Shown: in pieces, positions 16,387 to 24,260 of the stretch
Numbering within the stretch: position 1 is the stretch's first letter
How the letters are laid out: each line of letters opens with the position of its first letter
NCBI GenBank assembly: GCA_025459195.1
Contig: JALORF010000033.1
Location: 1 to 33,319, forward strand
Reading direction: 5' to 3'
Length of the DNA stretch: 33,319 bases
Source: Beijerinckiaceae bacterium
GTDB taxonomy: Bacteria; Pseudomonadota; Alphaproteobacteria; Rhizobiales; Beijerinckiaceae
Translations under genes and position numbers: made by a program
Notes under the pieces: generated by a model
What the model was told of the DNA's origin: nothing
The model's database searches: none
Seen by the model: the letters and a program-made list of their open reading frames with translations, nothing else

Positions 16387-17322
16387 GTGAAGAACACCAT
16401 GGCCATCATTCTCAGGGAGCCGCGCCATCTCGTCCTCGACGAGGTTGGCCTCGTGGACCTGACCGAAGGCGACGTGCTGGTCGAGGTGATGTGGTCTGGC
16501 ATCAGCACGGGCACGGAACGCCTGCTCTGGTCCGGCCGGATGCCGCACTTCCCTGGCCTGCAATATCCGCTCATCCCCGGCTACGAGACCGTCGGCATCG
16601 TGCGGGAAGCCGGAACGGCGTCGGGTCGCCAGGTCGGCCAGACCGTGTTCGTGCCCGGTGCGCGCTGCTTCAGGGGCATCAGCGGCCTGTTCGGCGGCGC
16701 AGCCCATCATCTGGTCGCGGCCGGTGCCAAGGTCGTTCCGGTCCCGGCCAGCCTTGGCGAGGACGGCGTGCTTCTGGCTCTCGCGGCCACGGCGCGCCAT
16801 GCGCTGGCTGGCGGGGCGCTGCCTGACCTGATCGTCGGCCACGGGGTGCTGGGCCGGTTGCTTGCCCGCCTGGCCGTCGCGCTGGGCGGCAACCCCACGG
16901 TCTGGGAAAAGAACCCGGCCCGGATGACGGGGGCGGAAGGCTATGCCGTTATCGATCCGGCCACGGATGCGCGCTGCGACTACGCTGTGATCTGTGATGT
17001 CAGCGGCGACGGCGCCTTGCTCGACACGCTGATCGCACGGCTGTCGCGCGGTGGTGAGATCGTGCTGGCCGGCTTTTACGAAGCGCCGCTGTCCTTCGTC
17101 TTCCCGCCCGCCTTCATGCGCGAGGCGAGGCTGCGCATTGCCGCCGAGTTCCTGCCTGCCGATCTGGCCGCCGTGATGGCGCTGATCGAGGCCGGGAAAC
17201 TGTCCCTGTCTGGCCTGATCAGCCACCGCGCGCCGGTGGCCGATGCCGCACGAGCCTATGAAACCGCGTTTGCCGACCCGGCCTGCGTGAAGATGATTCT
17301 CGATTGGAGAGCCTGCCCATGA
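16387..17322 (+). CDS. bchC: 3-hydroxyethyl bacteriochlorophyllide a dehydrogenase BchC
   Basis: 311 residues from the GTG at 16387. BchC oxidises the C3 hydroxyethyl group to acetyl, a late step in making bacteriochlorophyllide a. It belongs to the zinc-type alcohol dehydrogenase/MDR superfamily; typical parts are VEVMWSGISTGTERLLWSG near the N-terminus, PLIPGYETVGIV, and the cofactor-binding segment LIVGHGVLGRLLARLAV. I prefer GTG 16387 because it matches the N-terminal length of known BchC proteins; ATG 16339 would lie inside the second repressor palindrome, and ATG 16399 is another possibility. The stop overlaps the bchX ATG (ATGA). Confidence 0.93.
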   Translation: MKNTMAIILREPRHLVLDEVGLVDLTEGDVLVEVMWSGISTGTERLLWSGRMPHFPGLQYPLIPGYETVGIVREAGTASGRQVGQTVFVPGARCFRGISGLFGGAAHHLVAAGAKVVPVPASLGEDGVLLALAATARHALAGGALPDLIVGHGVLGRLLARLAVALGGNPTVWEKNPARMTGAEGYAVIDPATDARCDYAVICDVSGDGALLDTLIARLSRGGEIVLAGFYEAPLSFVFPPAFMREARLRIAAEFLPADLAAVMALIEAGKLSLSGLISHRAPVADAARAYETAFADPACVKMILDWRACP

Positions 17323-18362
17323 GTGCCGCAACCCTTGCGCCCGCGCCTTCTTCCGCCCCTGCCTCGTCGAAAATGGCGCTGAATGCCGCCCTCGCGGCCC
17401 ATGGCATCAGCACCGAAGCGGCTGGCCCGGACCTCACCGAAGATGCCGTGCATGAAACCAAGACCCAGATCATCGCGATCTATGGCAAGGGCGGCATCGG
17501 CAAGTCGTTCACACTGGCCAATCTGAGCTACATGATGGCCCAGCAGGGCAAGCGGGTGCTGCTGATCGGCTGCGACCCGAAAAGCGACACGACCTCGCTG
17601 CTCTTCGGCGGCAAGGCCTGCCCGACCATCATCGAAACCTCCGCCCGCAAGAAGGCTGCCGGCGAGGAGGTTCGCATTGAGGATGTCTGTTTCAAGCGCG
17701 ACGGTGTGTTCGCCATGGAACTGGGCGGGCCGGAGGTCGGCCGCGGCTGCGGCGGGCGCGGCATCATCCACGGCTTCGAACTGCTGGAGAAGCTGGGCTT
17801 CCATGACTGGGGCTTCGACTACGTGCTGCTCGACTTCCTGGGCGATGTGGTCTGCGGCGGCTTTGGCCTGCCGATTGCCCGCGACATGTGCCAGAAGGTG
17901 ATCGTGGTCGGCTCCAACGACCTGCAATCGCTCTATGTCGCCAACAATGTCTGCTCGGCGGTGGAGTATTTCCGCAAGCTCGGCGGCAATGTCGGGGTGG
18001 CCGGCATGGTCATCAACAAGGATGACGGCACCGGCGAGGCTGCGGCCTTCGCCGAGGCGGTTGGAATCCCGGTGCTGGCCTCGATCCCTGCGGATGAGGA
18101 CATCCGCCGCAAGAGCGCCAACTACCAGATCATCGGCCGGCCCGGCGACCGCTGGGGTCCGATGTTCGAGGAGCTTGTCCAGAATGTCGGCGATTCAAAG
18201 CCGATGCGCCCCGCGCCGCTGACACAGGACGGGTTGCTCGGCCTGTTCAGCGCCGACTCGGTTGGCCGCGGTGTGGTGCTCGAGCCGGCCTCGCTGGCCG
18301 ACATGTGCGGCGGCACCGTCACCGAAAAGCCGACGCTGGAAGTTGTCTACGACGAAGCCTGA
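17319..18362 (+). CDS. bchX: Chlorophyllide a reductase iron protein BchX
   Basis: 347 residues, a nitrogenase NifH-like ATPase. As a dimer bridging a [4Fe-4S] cluster it delivers electrons to BchYZ, which reduce ring B of chlorophyllide a to the bacteriochlorin. The P-loop GKGGIGKS is at residues 56-63; GCDPKSDTT follows; the cluster-ligand cysteines are Cys144 (in GRGCGGRG) and Cys179 (in DVVCGGFG). The start is the ATG at 17319, overlapping the bchC stop; a more distant in-frame ATG at 17304 is less likely. The 50-residue Ala/Pro-rich leader before the P-loop is normal for BchX. Confidence 0.97.
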   Translation: MSAATLAPAPSSAPASSKMALNAALAAHGISTEAAGPDLTEDAVHETKTQIIAIYGKGGIGKSFTLANLSYMMAQQGKRVLLIGCDPKSDTTSLLFGGKACPTIIETSARKKAAGEEVRIEDVCFKRDGVFAMELGGPEVGRGCGGRGIIHGFELLEKLGFHDWGFDYVLLDFLGDVVCGGFGLPIARDMCQKVIVVGSNDLQSLYVANNVCSAVEYFRKLGGNVGVAGMVINKDDGTGEAAAFAEAVGIPVLASIPADEDIRRKSANYQIIGRPGDRWGPMFEELVQNVGDSKPMRPAPLTQDGLLGLFSADSVGRGVVLEPASLADMCGGTVTEKPTLEVVYDEA

Positions 18363-18399
18363 CAGCCGTGATCCCGAACCTCAAGCTGGATGACACGTC

Positions 18400-20010
18400 A
18401 TGGTCACCGTGATCGACACGCTCAACAAGACGCCCAAGCCGGCAGCACCGGCAGCTGCAGCAGTCGCCGCGCCGGTGGCTGCCCCGTCAGCCTCCGATGT
18501 CGCGGCGGCCACGCAAGCCGTGGCCAAGGCCGAGGTGCTCGGCAATGGCTGCCACGCCGGCCGCGACCAGATGCGCAAGGCGGCGGTGGCTGCGGGTGCA
18601 AGCGACACGCTGGAGCGCTACGCGGCGGATTATCCACTGGGTCCGCACGACCAGCCCCAGAGCATGTGTCCCGCTTTCGGCTCGCTGCGCGTCGGCCTGC
18701 GCATGCGCCGCACGGCCACGGTGCTGTCCGGCTCGGCCTGCTGCGTCTATGGCCTGACCTTCACCTCGCATTTCTATGGTGCGCGCCGCACGGTCGGCTA
18801 TGTGCCCTTCAATTCCGAGACACTGGTCACCGGCAAGCTGTTCGAGGACATCCGCGAGGCCGTGCATTTGCTGGCCGATCCCGAGCAATATGACACAGTG
18901 GTCGTCATCAACCTGTGCGTGCCGACGGCCTCCGGCGTGCCGCTGAGGCTGCTGCCCGACACCATTGATGGCGTGCGGATCATCGGCATCGATGTGCCCG
19001 GCTTCGGTGTGCCCACCCATGCCGAGGCCAAGGATGTGCTGGCCGGTGCGATGCTCAACTTCGCCCGCAAGGAAGCGGAGGCCGGCCCCGTCGCCGCTCC
19101 CCGTGGCGGCCGCAACGACAAGCGCACGGTGACGCTGCTCGGCGAGATGTTCCCGGCCGATCCGGTCGGCATCGGCATGATGCTCGGTGCCCTCGGGCTG
19201 GGGGCCGGCCCTGTGGTGCCCACGCGCGAGTGGCGTGAACTCTACGCTGCGCTCGATTGCGCGGCGGTCGCCGCCATCCACCCGTTCTACACCGCCTCGA
19301 TCCGCGAGTTCGAGGCCGCCGGCCGGCCGGTCGTCGGCTCCGCCCCGGTGGGCCATGACGGCACGGCGGCCTGGCTCGATGCCATTGGCGAGGCCTGCCA
19401 GGTGTCGAAGGCCACGGTGGATGCGGCCAAGGCGCAGTTCCTGCCGATGATCAGGGGCGCGCTGGCCGCCAAGCCGGTCAATGGCAAGATCACCGTGTCC
19501 GGCTATGAGGGCTCGGAACTGCTGGTGGCCCGGTTGCTGATCGAGAGCGGGGCCAGCGTGCCGTATGTCGGCACCGCCTGCCCGCGCACGCGCTGGTCCG
19601 ATCCGGATCGCCTATGGCTGGAAGCGCGCGGCGTTCACATCCAGTTCCGGGCCTCGCTGGAGAACGATCTGGCAGCGGTGGATTTCCACGAGCCTGATCT
19701 GGCCATCGGCACCACGCCGGTGGTGCAGCATGCCAAGGCGCGCGGCATGCCCTCGCTCTACTTCACCAACCTGATCTCCGCCCGCCCGCTGATGGGTGTC
19801 GCCGGGGCAGGCTCGCTGGCGCAGGTGGTCAACGCCGCCATGGCCAACAAGGCCCGCATGGACGAGATGCGCGACTTCTTCGAAGGGGTTGGCAGCGGCC
19901 ATGCTGCCGGCATCTGGGAAGACACGCCGCGTGATCGCCCGGAATTCCGCAAGAAGCAGCTCGCCAAGCTCGGCAAGACCGACATGGGCATGTCGGGGGA
20001 GATCCTCTGA
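18400..20010 (+). CDS. bchY: Chlorophyllide a reductase subunit BchY
   Basis: 536 residues, NifD/BchN-like. With BchZ it forms the catalytic component of chlorophyllide a reductase. Three cysteines, Cys90 (SMCPAFG), Cys115 (SACCVYG) and Cys173 (INLCVPT), have the spacing I recall for the three BchY ligands of the Y/Z-bridging [4Fe-4S] cluster in Roseobacter COR, and the fourth ligand would be Cys35 of BchZ. An additional conserved-looking NGCHAGRD segment starts near residue 49. The N-terminal 45 residues are Ala/Pro/Val-rich and probably flexible. The stop overlaps the bchZ start by one base; bchX ends 37 bases upstream. Confidence 0.96.
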   Translation: MVTVIDTLNKTPKPAAPAAAAVAAPVAAPSASDVAAATQAVAKAEVLGNGCHAGRDQMRKAAVAAGASDTLERYAADYPLGPHDQPQSMCPAFGSLRVGLRMRRTATVLSGSACCVYGLTFTSHFYGARRTVGYVPFNSETLVTGKLFEDIREAVHLLADPEQYDTVVVINLCVPTASGVPLRLLPDTIDGVRIIGIDVPGFGVPTHAEAKDVLAGAMLNFARKEAEAGPVAAPRGGRNDKRTVTLLGEMFPADPVGIGMMLGALGLGAGPVVPTREWRELYAALDCAAVAAIHPFYTASIREFEAAGRPVVGSAPVGHDGTAAWLDAIGEACQVSKATVDAAKAQFLPMIRGALAAKPVNGKITVSGYEGSELLVARLLIESGASVPYVGTACPRTRWSDPDRLWLEARGVHIQFRASLENDLAAVDFHEPDLAIGTTPVVQHAKARGMPSLYFTNLISARPLMGVAGAGSLAQVVNAAMANKARMDEMRDFFEGVGSGHAAGIWEDTPRDRPEFRKKQLAKLGKTDMGMSGEIL

Positions 20011-21500
20011 TGCTGGTCCTTGATCACGACAGGGCAGGGGGCTACTGGGGCGCGGTCTATGTGTTCTGCGCCGTCAAGGGCCTTCAGGTCATCATCGACG
20101 GACCGGTGGGGTGCGAGAACCTGCCCGTGACCTCGGTGCTGCATTACACCGATGCCTTGCCGCCTCACGAATTGCCGATCGTGGTCACCGGCCTGGCCGA
20201 GGAGGAACTCGGCCAGCATGGCACCGAAGGCGCAATGAAGCGCGCCCACAAAACGCTCGATCCCGGCCTGCCATCGGTGGTCGTGACCGGCTCGATTGCC
20301 GAGATGATCGGCGGCGGCGTGACCCCTGAAGGCACCAACATTCTTCGCTTCCTGCCGCGCACCATCGACGAGGACCAGTGGCAATGCGCCAACCGGGCGA
20401 TGGCCTGGCTGTGGAAGCAGTTTGGCCCGAAGAAGGCCCCTGCGCTCAAGCCCCGCAAGGAGGGCGCAAAGCCCAAGGTCAACATCATCGGGCCGATCTA
20501 TGGCACCTTCAACACCTGGTCTGACCTGGCCGAGATCCGCCGGTTGGTCGAGGGCATCGGCGCTGAGGTCAACCTCAGCTTTCCGCTCGGCACGCACCTC
20601 GCCGACATCAACAAGCTCGGCGATGCCGAGGTCAACATCTGCATGTACCGCGAGTATGGCCGGCTGCTCTGCGAGGCGCTGGACCGGCCCTACCTGCAGG
20701 CCCCCATCGGGCTGCACTCCACCACCAAGTTTCTGCGCAAGCTCGGCGAGCTGACCGGGCTTGATCCAGAGCCGTTCATTGCGCGCGAGAAGCACACCAC
20801 CATCAAGCCACTCTGGGATCTCTGGCGCTCGGTGACGCAGGATTTCTTCGCCACCGCTTCCTTCGCCATTGTCGCTAATGAAACCTACACGCGTGGCATC
20901 AAGCAGTTCCTTGAAGTCGAGATGGGGCTGCCCTGCACGTTTGCCGTATCGCGCAAGCCGGGCGAGAAGACGCTGAACGATCAGGTCCGTGACCTGGTCA
21001 AGACGCGCACGCCGCTGATCCTGTTCGGCAGCTACAACGAGCGCATGTATCTGGCCGAGGCGGGCGGCCGAGCCATCTACATCCCGGCCTCCTTCCCCGG
21101 CGCGATCATCCGGCGGCACACCGGCACCCCGTTCATGGGCTATGCCGGCGCGACCTATCTCGTCCAGGAGGTCTGCAACGCGCTGTTCGACGCGCTGTTC
21201 AACATCATTCCGCTGGCCACCGACATGGATGCGATCGAGGCCACGCCCTCGCGCCTGCATGAGGAGCTGCCATGGAGCGTGGAAGCCAAGGCCATGCTGG
21301 ACCGGGTGGTCGAGGAGCACCCGGTTCTGGTGCGCATCTCGGCGGCGAAGCGCCTGCGGGATGCCGCCGAACGCGATGCCAGGCCTGCGGGATGCCGCCG
21401 AACGCGATGCCAGACAGGCCGGATCGGACAGGGTCACCGAGTCCTCGGTGTCCCGCGCGCAAGGCACCCTGTCAGGCCGACAGCCGCGCTAAGCATCTAA
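20010..21500 (+). CDS. bchZ: Chlorophyllide a reductase subunit BchZ, 3' end frameshifted by a 31-bp tandem duplication
   Basis: 496 residues as read; NifK/BchB-like partner of BchY. The core looks intact: Cys35 in [10 protein letters not shown] is the expected cluster ligand, and [27 protein letters not shown] and [13 protein letters not shown] are typical. A perfect 31-bp duplication at 21352-21413 changes the frame after about residue 457. As a result AAERDAR is followed by an Arg/Pro-rich tail of about 39 residues ending at 21500. In the +1 frame the sequence after the second copy reads [16 protein letters not shown] and stops at 21492, which resembles the normal BchZ end. Removing one copy would give a 483-residue protein. 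The altered tail may be tolerated or may impair the enzyme; a sequencing or assembly error is also possible. Confidence 0.93.
   Translation: MLVLDHDRAGGYWGAVYVFCAVKGLQVIIDGPVGCENLPVTSVLHYTDALPPHELPIVVTGLAEEELGQHGTEGAMKRAHKTLDPGLPSVVVTGSIAEMIGGGVTPEGTNILRFLPRTIDEDQWQCANRAMAWLWKQFGPKKAPALKPRKEGAKPKVNIIGPIYGTFNTWSDLAEIRRLVEGIGAEVNLSFPLGTHLADINKLGDAEVNICMYREYGRLLCEALDRPYLQAPIGLHSTTKFLRKLGELTGLDPEPFIAREKHTTIKPLWDLWRSVTQDFFATASFAIVANETYTRGIKQFLEVEMGLPCTFAVSRKPGEKTLNDQVRDLVKTRTPLILFGSYNERMYLAEAGGRAIYIPASFPGAIIRRHTGTPFMGYAGATYLVQEVCNALFDALFNIIPLATDMDAIEATPSRLHEELPWSVEAKAMLDRVVEEHPVLVRISAAKRLRDAAERDARPAGCRRTRCQTGRIGQGHRVLGVPRARHPVRPTAALSI
21352..21413 (+). repeat. Perfect 31-bp tandem duplication in bchZ
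   Basis: Bases 21352-21382 and 21383-21413 are identical, each beginning GCCTGCGGGATGCC and ending GATGCCAG. The match stops exactly one base outside each side, so there are precisely two copies. Because 31 is not a multiple of three, the second copy shifts bchZ by +1. Confidence 0.97.
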
Positions 21501-21558
21501 AATACCGAAGTTTTTAATTCAAATTTCAAAACGGTGACTGAATTTCTAAATCCACAAG

Positions 21559-21611
21559 TGTCAAATTAAATTGACAAATCAAGTGTCAATTTATCCCGGC
21601 AGTGCTATAAA
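21559..21611 (+). promoter_or_regulatory. puf operon promoter with PpsR/CrtJ-type sites
   Basis: TGTCAAATTAAATTGACA (21559-21576) is an exact TGT-N12-ACA palindrome. TGTCAATTTATCCCGGCA (21584-21601), 7 bp on, is a half-degenerate second copy. The surrounding 21493-21612 stretch is strikingly AT-rich for this locus. TATAAA at 21606-21611 is a plausible -10, which would put the -35 within the second site (TGTCAA, 16-bp spacer); transcription would then begin only about a dozen bases before pufQ. A repressor site directly on puf differs from the textbook Rhodobacter case, in which puf is mainly under RegA control. Confidence 0.78.
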
Positions 21612-21629
21612 TGGTCCGAGAGGTGACTC

Positions 21630-21864
21630 ATGACCGACATGCGACTTGAAATGCCCCGCTCCCGCGCCCGCAGCGATGACCGCTTCGCGTTCCGTCTGCT
21701 GGTGGCGCTGACCTATCTATCCGCTGTTTCTGGCCGCCGCGATCATCTCGCGGCTGGCACCGATCGGGCGCGGCCTGCTGGCCCGCCCCGAGGGCCGCGT
21801 CTCGATCTTTGCGCAGGCCCGCCGATCGAGCGAGGCCACCATCGCCTTCGCCTTCATGGGCTGA
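21630..21864 (+). pseudogene. pufQ: pufQ, frameshifted by a 4-bp tandem duplication
   Basis: From the ATG at 21630 (ribosome-binding site GAGAGGTG just upstream) the frame encodes [20 protein letters not shown] and FRLLVALTY. At 21714-21722 the sequence CTATCTATC contains a duplicated tetranucleotide. Ignoring one copy restores [19 protein letters not shown] and then a segment ending [12 protein letters not shown], with a stop at 21862-21864, giving a 76-residue protein. That protein has one membrane segment and the size and location of PufQ, a small protein linked to bacteriochlorophyll supply for LH1-RC assembly. As written, the original frame instead continues through unrelated residues to 22022. 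PufQ identity rests on position just before pufB, size and the restored frame; no programmed-frameshift slippery site is apparent. Confidence 0.78.
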
Positions 21865-21985
21865 AGGCGTCACCGAATCCTGCCCGGGCAACCGGACAGG
21901 CAGTCATCGTGGCTTCACGAGGACGATCCCAGCCGCGCGGGATGGGCGCGGTAACGGCTTCGGCCAGTATGAGGAGTGTCAGGTC

Positions 21986-22135
21986 ATGGCTGACAGAGAC
22001 AGGCAGTCCCTCACGGGACTGACAGAAGGTGAAGCACAGGAATTCCACAAGTTCATGATTCAGGGAACTTTGGGTTTCGGCGCTGTTTCACTGTTCGCCC
22101 ACATCCTGATCTGGATGTGGCGTCCTTGGTTCTGA
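21986..22135 (+). CDS. pufB: Light-harvesting 1 beta polypeptide PufB
   Basis: 49 residues. The LH1 beta chain, with PufA, binds bacteriochlorophyll and carotenoid in the ring around the reaction centre. Typical features are [16 protein letters not shown] at the cytoplasmic side (His21), one membrane helix, the bacteriochlorophyll-ligand His in FAHILIW, and the C-terminal RPWF. The residue four before the ligand His is Ser rather than the usual Ala. The ATG at 21986 follows GAGGAG at 21971-21976 and an AGG nearer the start. The 121 bases after the restored pufQ stop contain no separate gene. Confidence 0.96.
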   Translation: MADRDRQSLTGLTEGEAQEFHKFMIQGTLGFGAVSLFAHILIWMWRPWF

Positions 22136-22168
22136 CGATCACTGAAACGTAGAGAAGGAGAATTCGAC

Positions 22169-22321
22169 ATGTGGAGAATCTGGCTGATTTTCGATCCGCG
22201 CCGTTCGCTCGTTGCCGTCCTCGGCTTCTGCTTCGCGATGGTGCTCGTCAATCACTTCGTGCAGCTCAGCACGCCGCGTTACGGCAGCTGGCTCAGCGCA
22301 CCTGCGGTTGTGAAGAAGTAA
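22169..22321 (+). CDS. pufA: Light-harvesting 1 alpha polypeptide PufA
   Basis: 50 residues, too short for many gene finders. It begins MWRIWLIFDPRRSLVA, the canonical LH1 alpha start, has one membrane helix with the bacteriochlorophyll-ligand His29 in VNHFVQLST, and ends with a short SAPAVVKK tail. The AxxxH motif usual in LH1 alpha is changed: Val25 stands at the -4 position and Asn28 at -1. GAAGGAG at 22154-22160 gives a good ribosome-binding site. It starts 33 bases after pufB and is followed by a strong hairpin. Confidence 0.96.
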   Translation: MWRIWLIFDPRRSLVAVLGFCFAMVLVNHFVQLSTPRYGSWLSAPAVVKK

Positions 22322-22329
22322 GGCAGACC

Positions 22330-22373
22330 AGGGCGGACGAGCTTCGGCGCTTGCGCTCGAACTTGCCCGCCCT
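22330..22373 (+). terminator. Intercistronic pufA-pufL hairpin
   Basis: AGGGCGG (22330-22336) pairs with CCGCCCT (22367-22373), and an inner CGAGC/GCTCG pairing extends the structure around a TTCGGCGCTT-type loop. In Rhodobacter capsulatus hairpins at this position shield the pufBA message from 3' decay and give more antenna than reaction-centre mRNA. The same role is likely here; it may also cause partial termination. Confidence 0.72.
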
Positions 22374-22429
22374 ACTCGCCCATCGAGGCGAGAGAGAACT
22401 TTCTGGGGGACCACGCGGAGGCCAACACC

Positions 22430-23254
22430 ATGGCAATGCTCAGTTTTGAAAGAAAATACCGCGTCCGTGGCGGGACGCTGATCGGCGGGGACCTTTTCGA
22501 TTTCTGGGTTGGCCCCTTTTATGTCGGGATTTTCGGCGTCACGGCCGCCTTTTTCTCGTTCCTTGGCACCGTGCTGATCTTCTACGGCGCGTCGCTGCAA
22601 GGCACCTTCAATCCCTGGACGATCAACATCGCGCCGCCAGACCTGAAATATGGCCTGGGACTGGCGCCGCTGGCCGAAGGTGGCCTGTGGCAGATCATCA
22701 CCATCTGCGCCATCGGCGCGTTTGTGTCCTGGATGCTGCGTGAGGTCGAGATCTGCCGCAAGCTCGGCATGGGATTCCACGTGCCGGTGGCTTTCGGTGT
22801 CGCGATCTTCGCCTACGTGACCCTTGTGGTGATCCGTCCGGTCCTGCTCGGCGCCTGGGGGCACGGCTTCCCCTATGGCATCTTCAGCCACCTCGATTGG
22901 GTTTCCAACGTCGGCTACCAGTACCTGAACTTCATGTACAACCCGGCCCACATGATCGCGGTGACCTTCTTCTTCACCACGACGCTGGCCCTGTCGCTGC
23001 ATGGCGCGCTGGTTCTCTCGGCCACCAATCCCAAGGATGGCGAGCCGGTCAAAACCCCCGAGCACGAGAACGCCTATTTCCGCGATTTCATCGGCTACTC
23101 CATCGGCACGATCGGCATCCATCGCCTGGGTCTGTTCCTCGCCCTGTCGGCAGGTTTCTGGTCAGCCATCTGCATCGTCATCAGCGGACCTTTCTGGACC
23201 CAGGGCTGGCCCAGGTGGTGGAGCTGGTGGCTCGATCTGCCAATCTGGTCTTGA
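22430..23254 (+). CDS. pufL: Photosynthetic reaction centre L subunit PufL
   Basis: 274 residues, the usual length. Five membrane helices hold the pigments. His154 (FSHLDW), His174 (NPAHMI) and His191 (SLHGAL) correspond, one residue shifted by the initiator Met, to the accessory bacteriochlorophyll, special-pair and iron ligands H153, H173 and H190 of Rhodobacter sphaeroides; a further His near residue 231 (GIHRLG) matches the other iron ligand. The N-terminus [20 protein letters not shown] is typical. The ATG at 22430 lies 108 bases after pufA; the upstream gap contains the hairpin. Confidence 0.98.
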   Translation: MAMLSFERKYRVRGGTLIGGDLFDFWVGPFYVGIFGVTAAFFSFLGTVLIFYGASLQGTFNPWTINIAPPDLKYGLGLAPLAEGGLWQIITICAIGAFVSWMLREVEICRKLGMGFHVPVAFGVAIFAYVTLVVIRPVLLGAWGHGFPYGIFSHLDWVSNVGYQYLNFMYNPAHMIAVTFFFTTTLALSLHGALVLSATNPKDGEPVKTPEHENAYFRDFIGYSIGTIGIHRLGLFLALSAGFWSAICIVISGPFWTQGWPRWWSWWLDLPIWS

Positions 23255-23266
23255 GGGGAGGGCGAC

Positions 23267-24259
23267 ATGGGTCTTCTGACAACAATCGACTATCAGAACA
23301 TCTTCACCCGGGTTCAGGTTCGCGGACCTGACGACCTCGGTGTCCCCATCGCCAAAGGCATCTACGAGCGTGGCACCACGGCCAGCCACAACTACTGGTT
23401 CGGCAAGCTCGGCGATGCGCAGGTTGGTCCGTTCTACCTCGGCGTCTGGGGCCTGCTGTCCATCGCCTGCGGTTTCATCGCCATCGAGATCATCGGTCTC
23501 AACATGCTGGCTTCGGTCAACTGGGACCCGGTGCAGTTCATCCGCCAGCTTTTCTGGCTCGGCCTTGAACCGCCGCTGGCCAAGCACGGCCTCAACCCCT
23601 TCATTCCGCTCAACGAAGGCGGCTGGTTCCTGATGACCGGCCTGTTCTTCACCCTGTCGGTGCTGTTCTGGTGGGCCCGCACCTATACAAGGGCGCGCGC
23701 ACTCGGCATGGGGACGCATGTGCCATGGGCTTTCGCCGCTGCCATCTGGCTGATGCTGGTTCTGGGCTTCATCCGCCCGATCGCCATGGGATCGTGGAGC
23801 GAAGCTGTGCCCTACGGCATCTTCCCTCACCTTGACTGGGTGCAGGCCTTTTCGATCCGCTATGGCAATCTGCACTACAATCCGTTCCACGCCTTCTCGA
23901 TCGTGTTCCTCTATGGTTCCGTGCTGCTGTTCGCCATGCACGCCGGCACCATCCTGGCGGTGACCCGCTACGGCGGCGAGCGTGAGATCGAGCAGATCGT
24001 CGATCGCGGCACGGCCTCCGAACGTGCTGCCCTGTTCTGGCGCTGGACCATGGGCTTCAATGCCTCCATGGAATCGATCCATCGCTGGGCCTGGTGGTTC
24101 GCCGTCCTCACCCCGATCACGGGCGGCATCGGCATCCTTCTTACGGGCACTGTTGTCGACAACTGGTATCTCTGGGCCCAGCATTATGGCTTTGCGCCAA
24201 GCTATCCGCCCGTGAATCCCCCTGTCGTTGACCCAGCCCTGCTTCCGGGAGCGCGGTGA
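23267..24259 (+). CDS. pufM: Photosynthetic reaction centre M subunit PufM
   Basis: 330 residues. With PufL it forms the membrane core binding the bacteriochlorophyll special pair, bacteriopheophytins, quinones and non-haem iron. His188 (FPHLDW), His208 (NPFHAF), His225 (AMHAGT), Glu240 and His272 (SIHRWA) line up with sphaeroides H182, H202, H219, E234 and H266 at a constant offset of six. The C-terminal extension ends [13 protein letters not shown]. The gene starts 12 bases after pufL, with GAGGGGAGGG before the ATG. Its stop is one base before the pufC ATG. Confidence 0.98.
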   Translation: MGLLTTIDYQNIFTRVQVRGPDDLGVPIAKGIYERGTTASHNYWFGKLGDAQVGPFYLGVWGLLSIACGFIAIEIIGLNMLASVNWDPVQFIRQLFWLGLEPPLAKHGLNPFIPLNEGGWFLMTGLFFTLSVLFWWARTYTRARALGMGTHVPWAFAAAIWLMLVLGFIRPIAMGSWSEAVPYGIFPHLDWVQAFSIRYGNLHYNPFHAFSIVFLYGSVLLFAMHAGTILAVTRYGGEREIEQIVDRGTASERAALFWRWTMGFNASMESIHRWAWWFAVLTPITGGIGILLTGTVVDNWYLWAQHYGFAPSYPPVNPPVVDPALLPGAR

Positions 24260-24260
24260 C

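Noticed and set aside
19758-21467. Minus-strand 569-residue open frame opposite bchY and bchZ
   Set aside because: Shadow of BchY/BchZ with clear family motifs on the plus strand.
21809-21985. N-terminal extension of the pufB frame
   Set aside because: Lies over the end of pufQ and the spacer; LH1 beta chains are about 50 residues.
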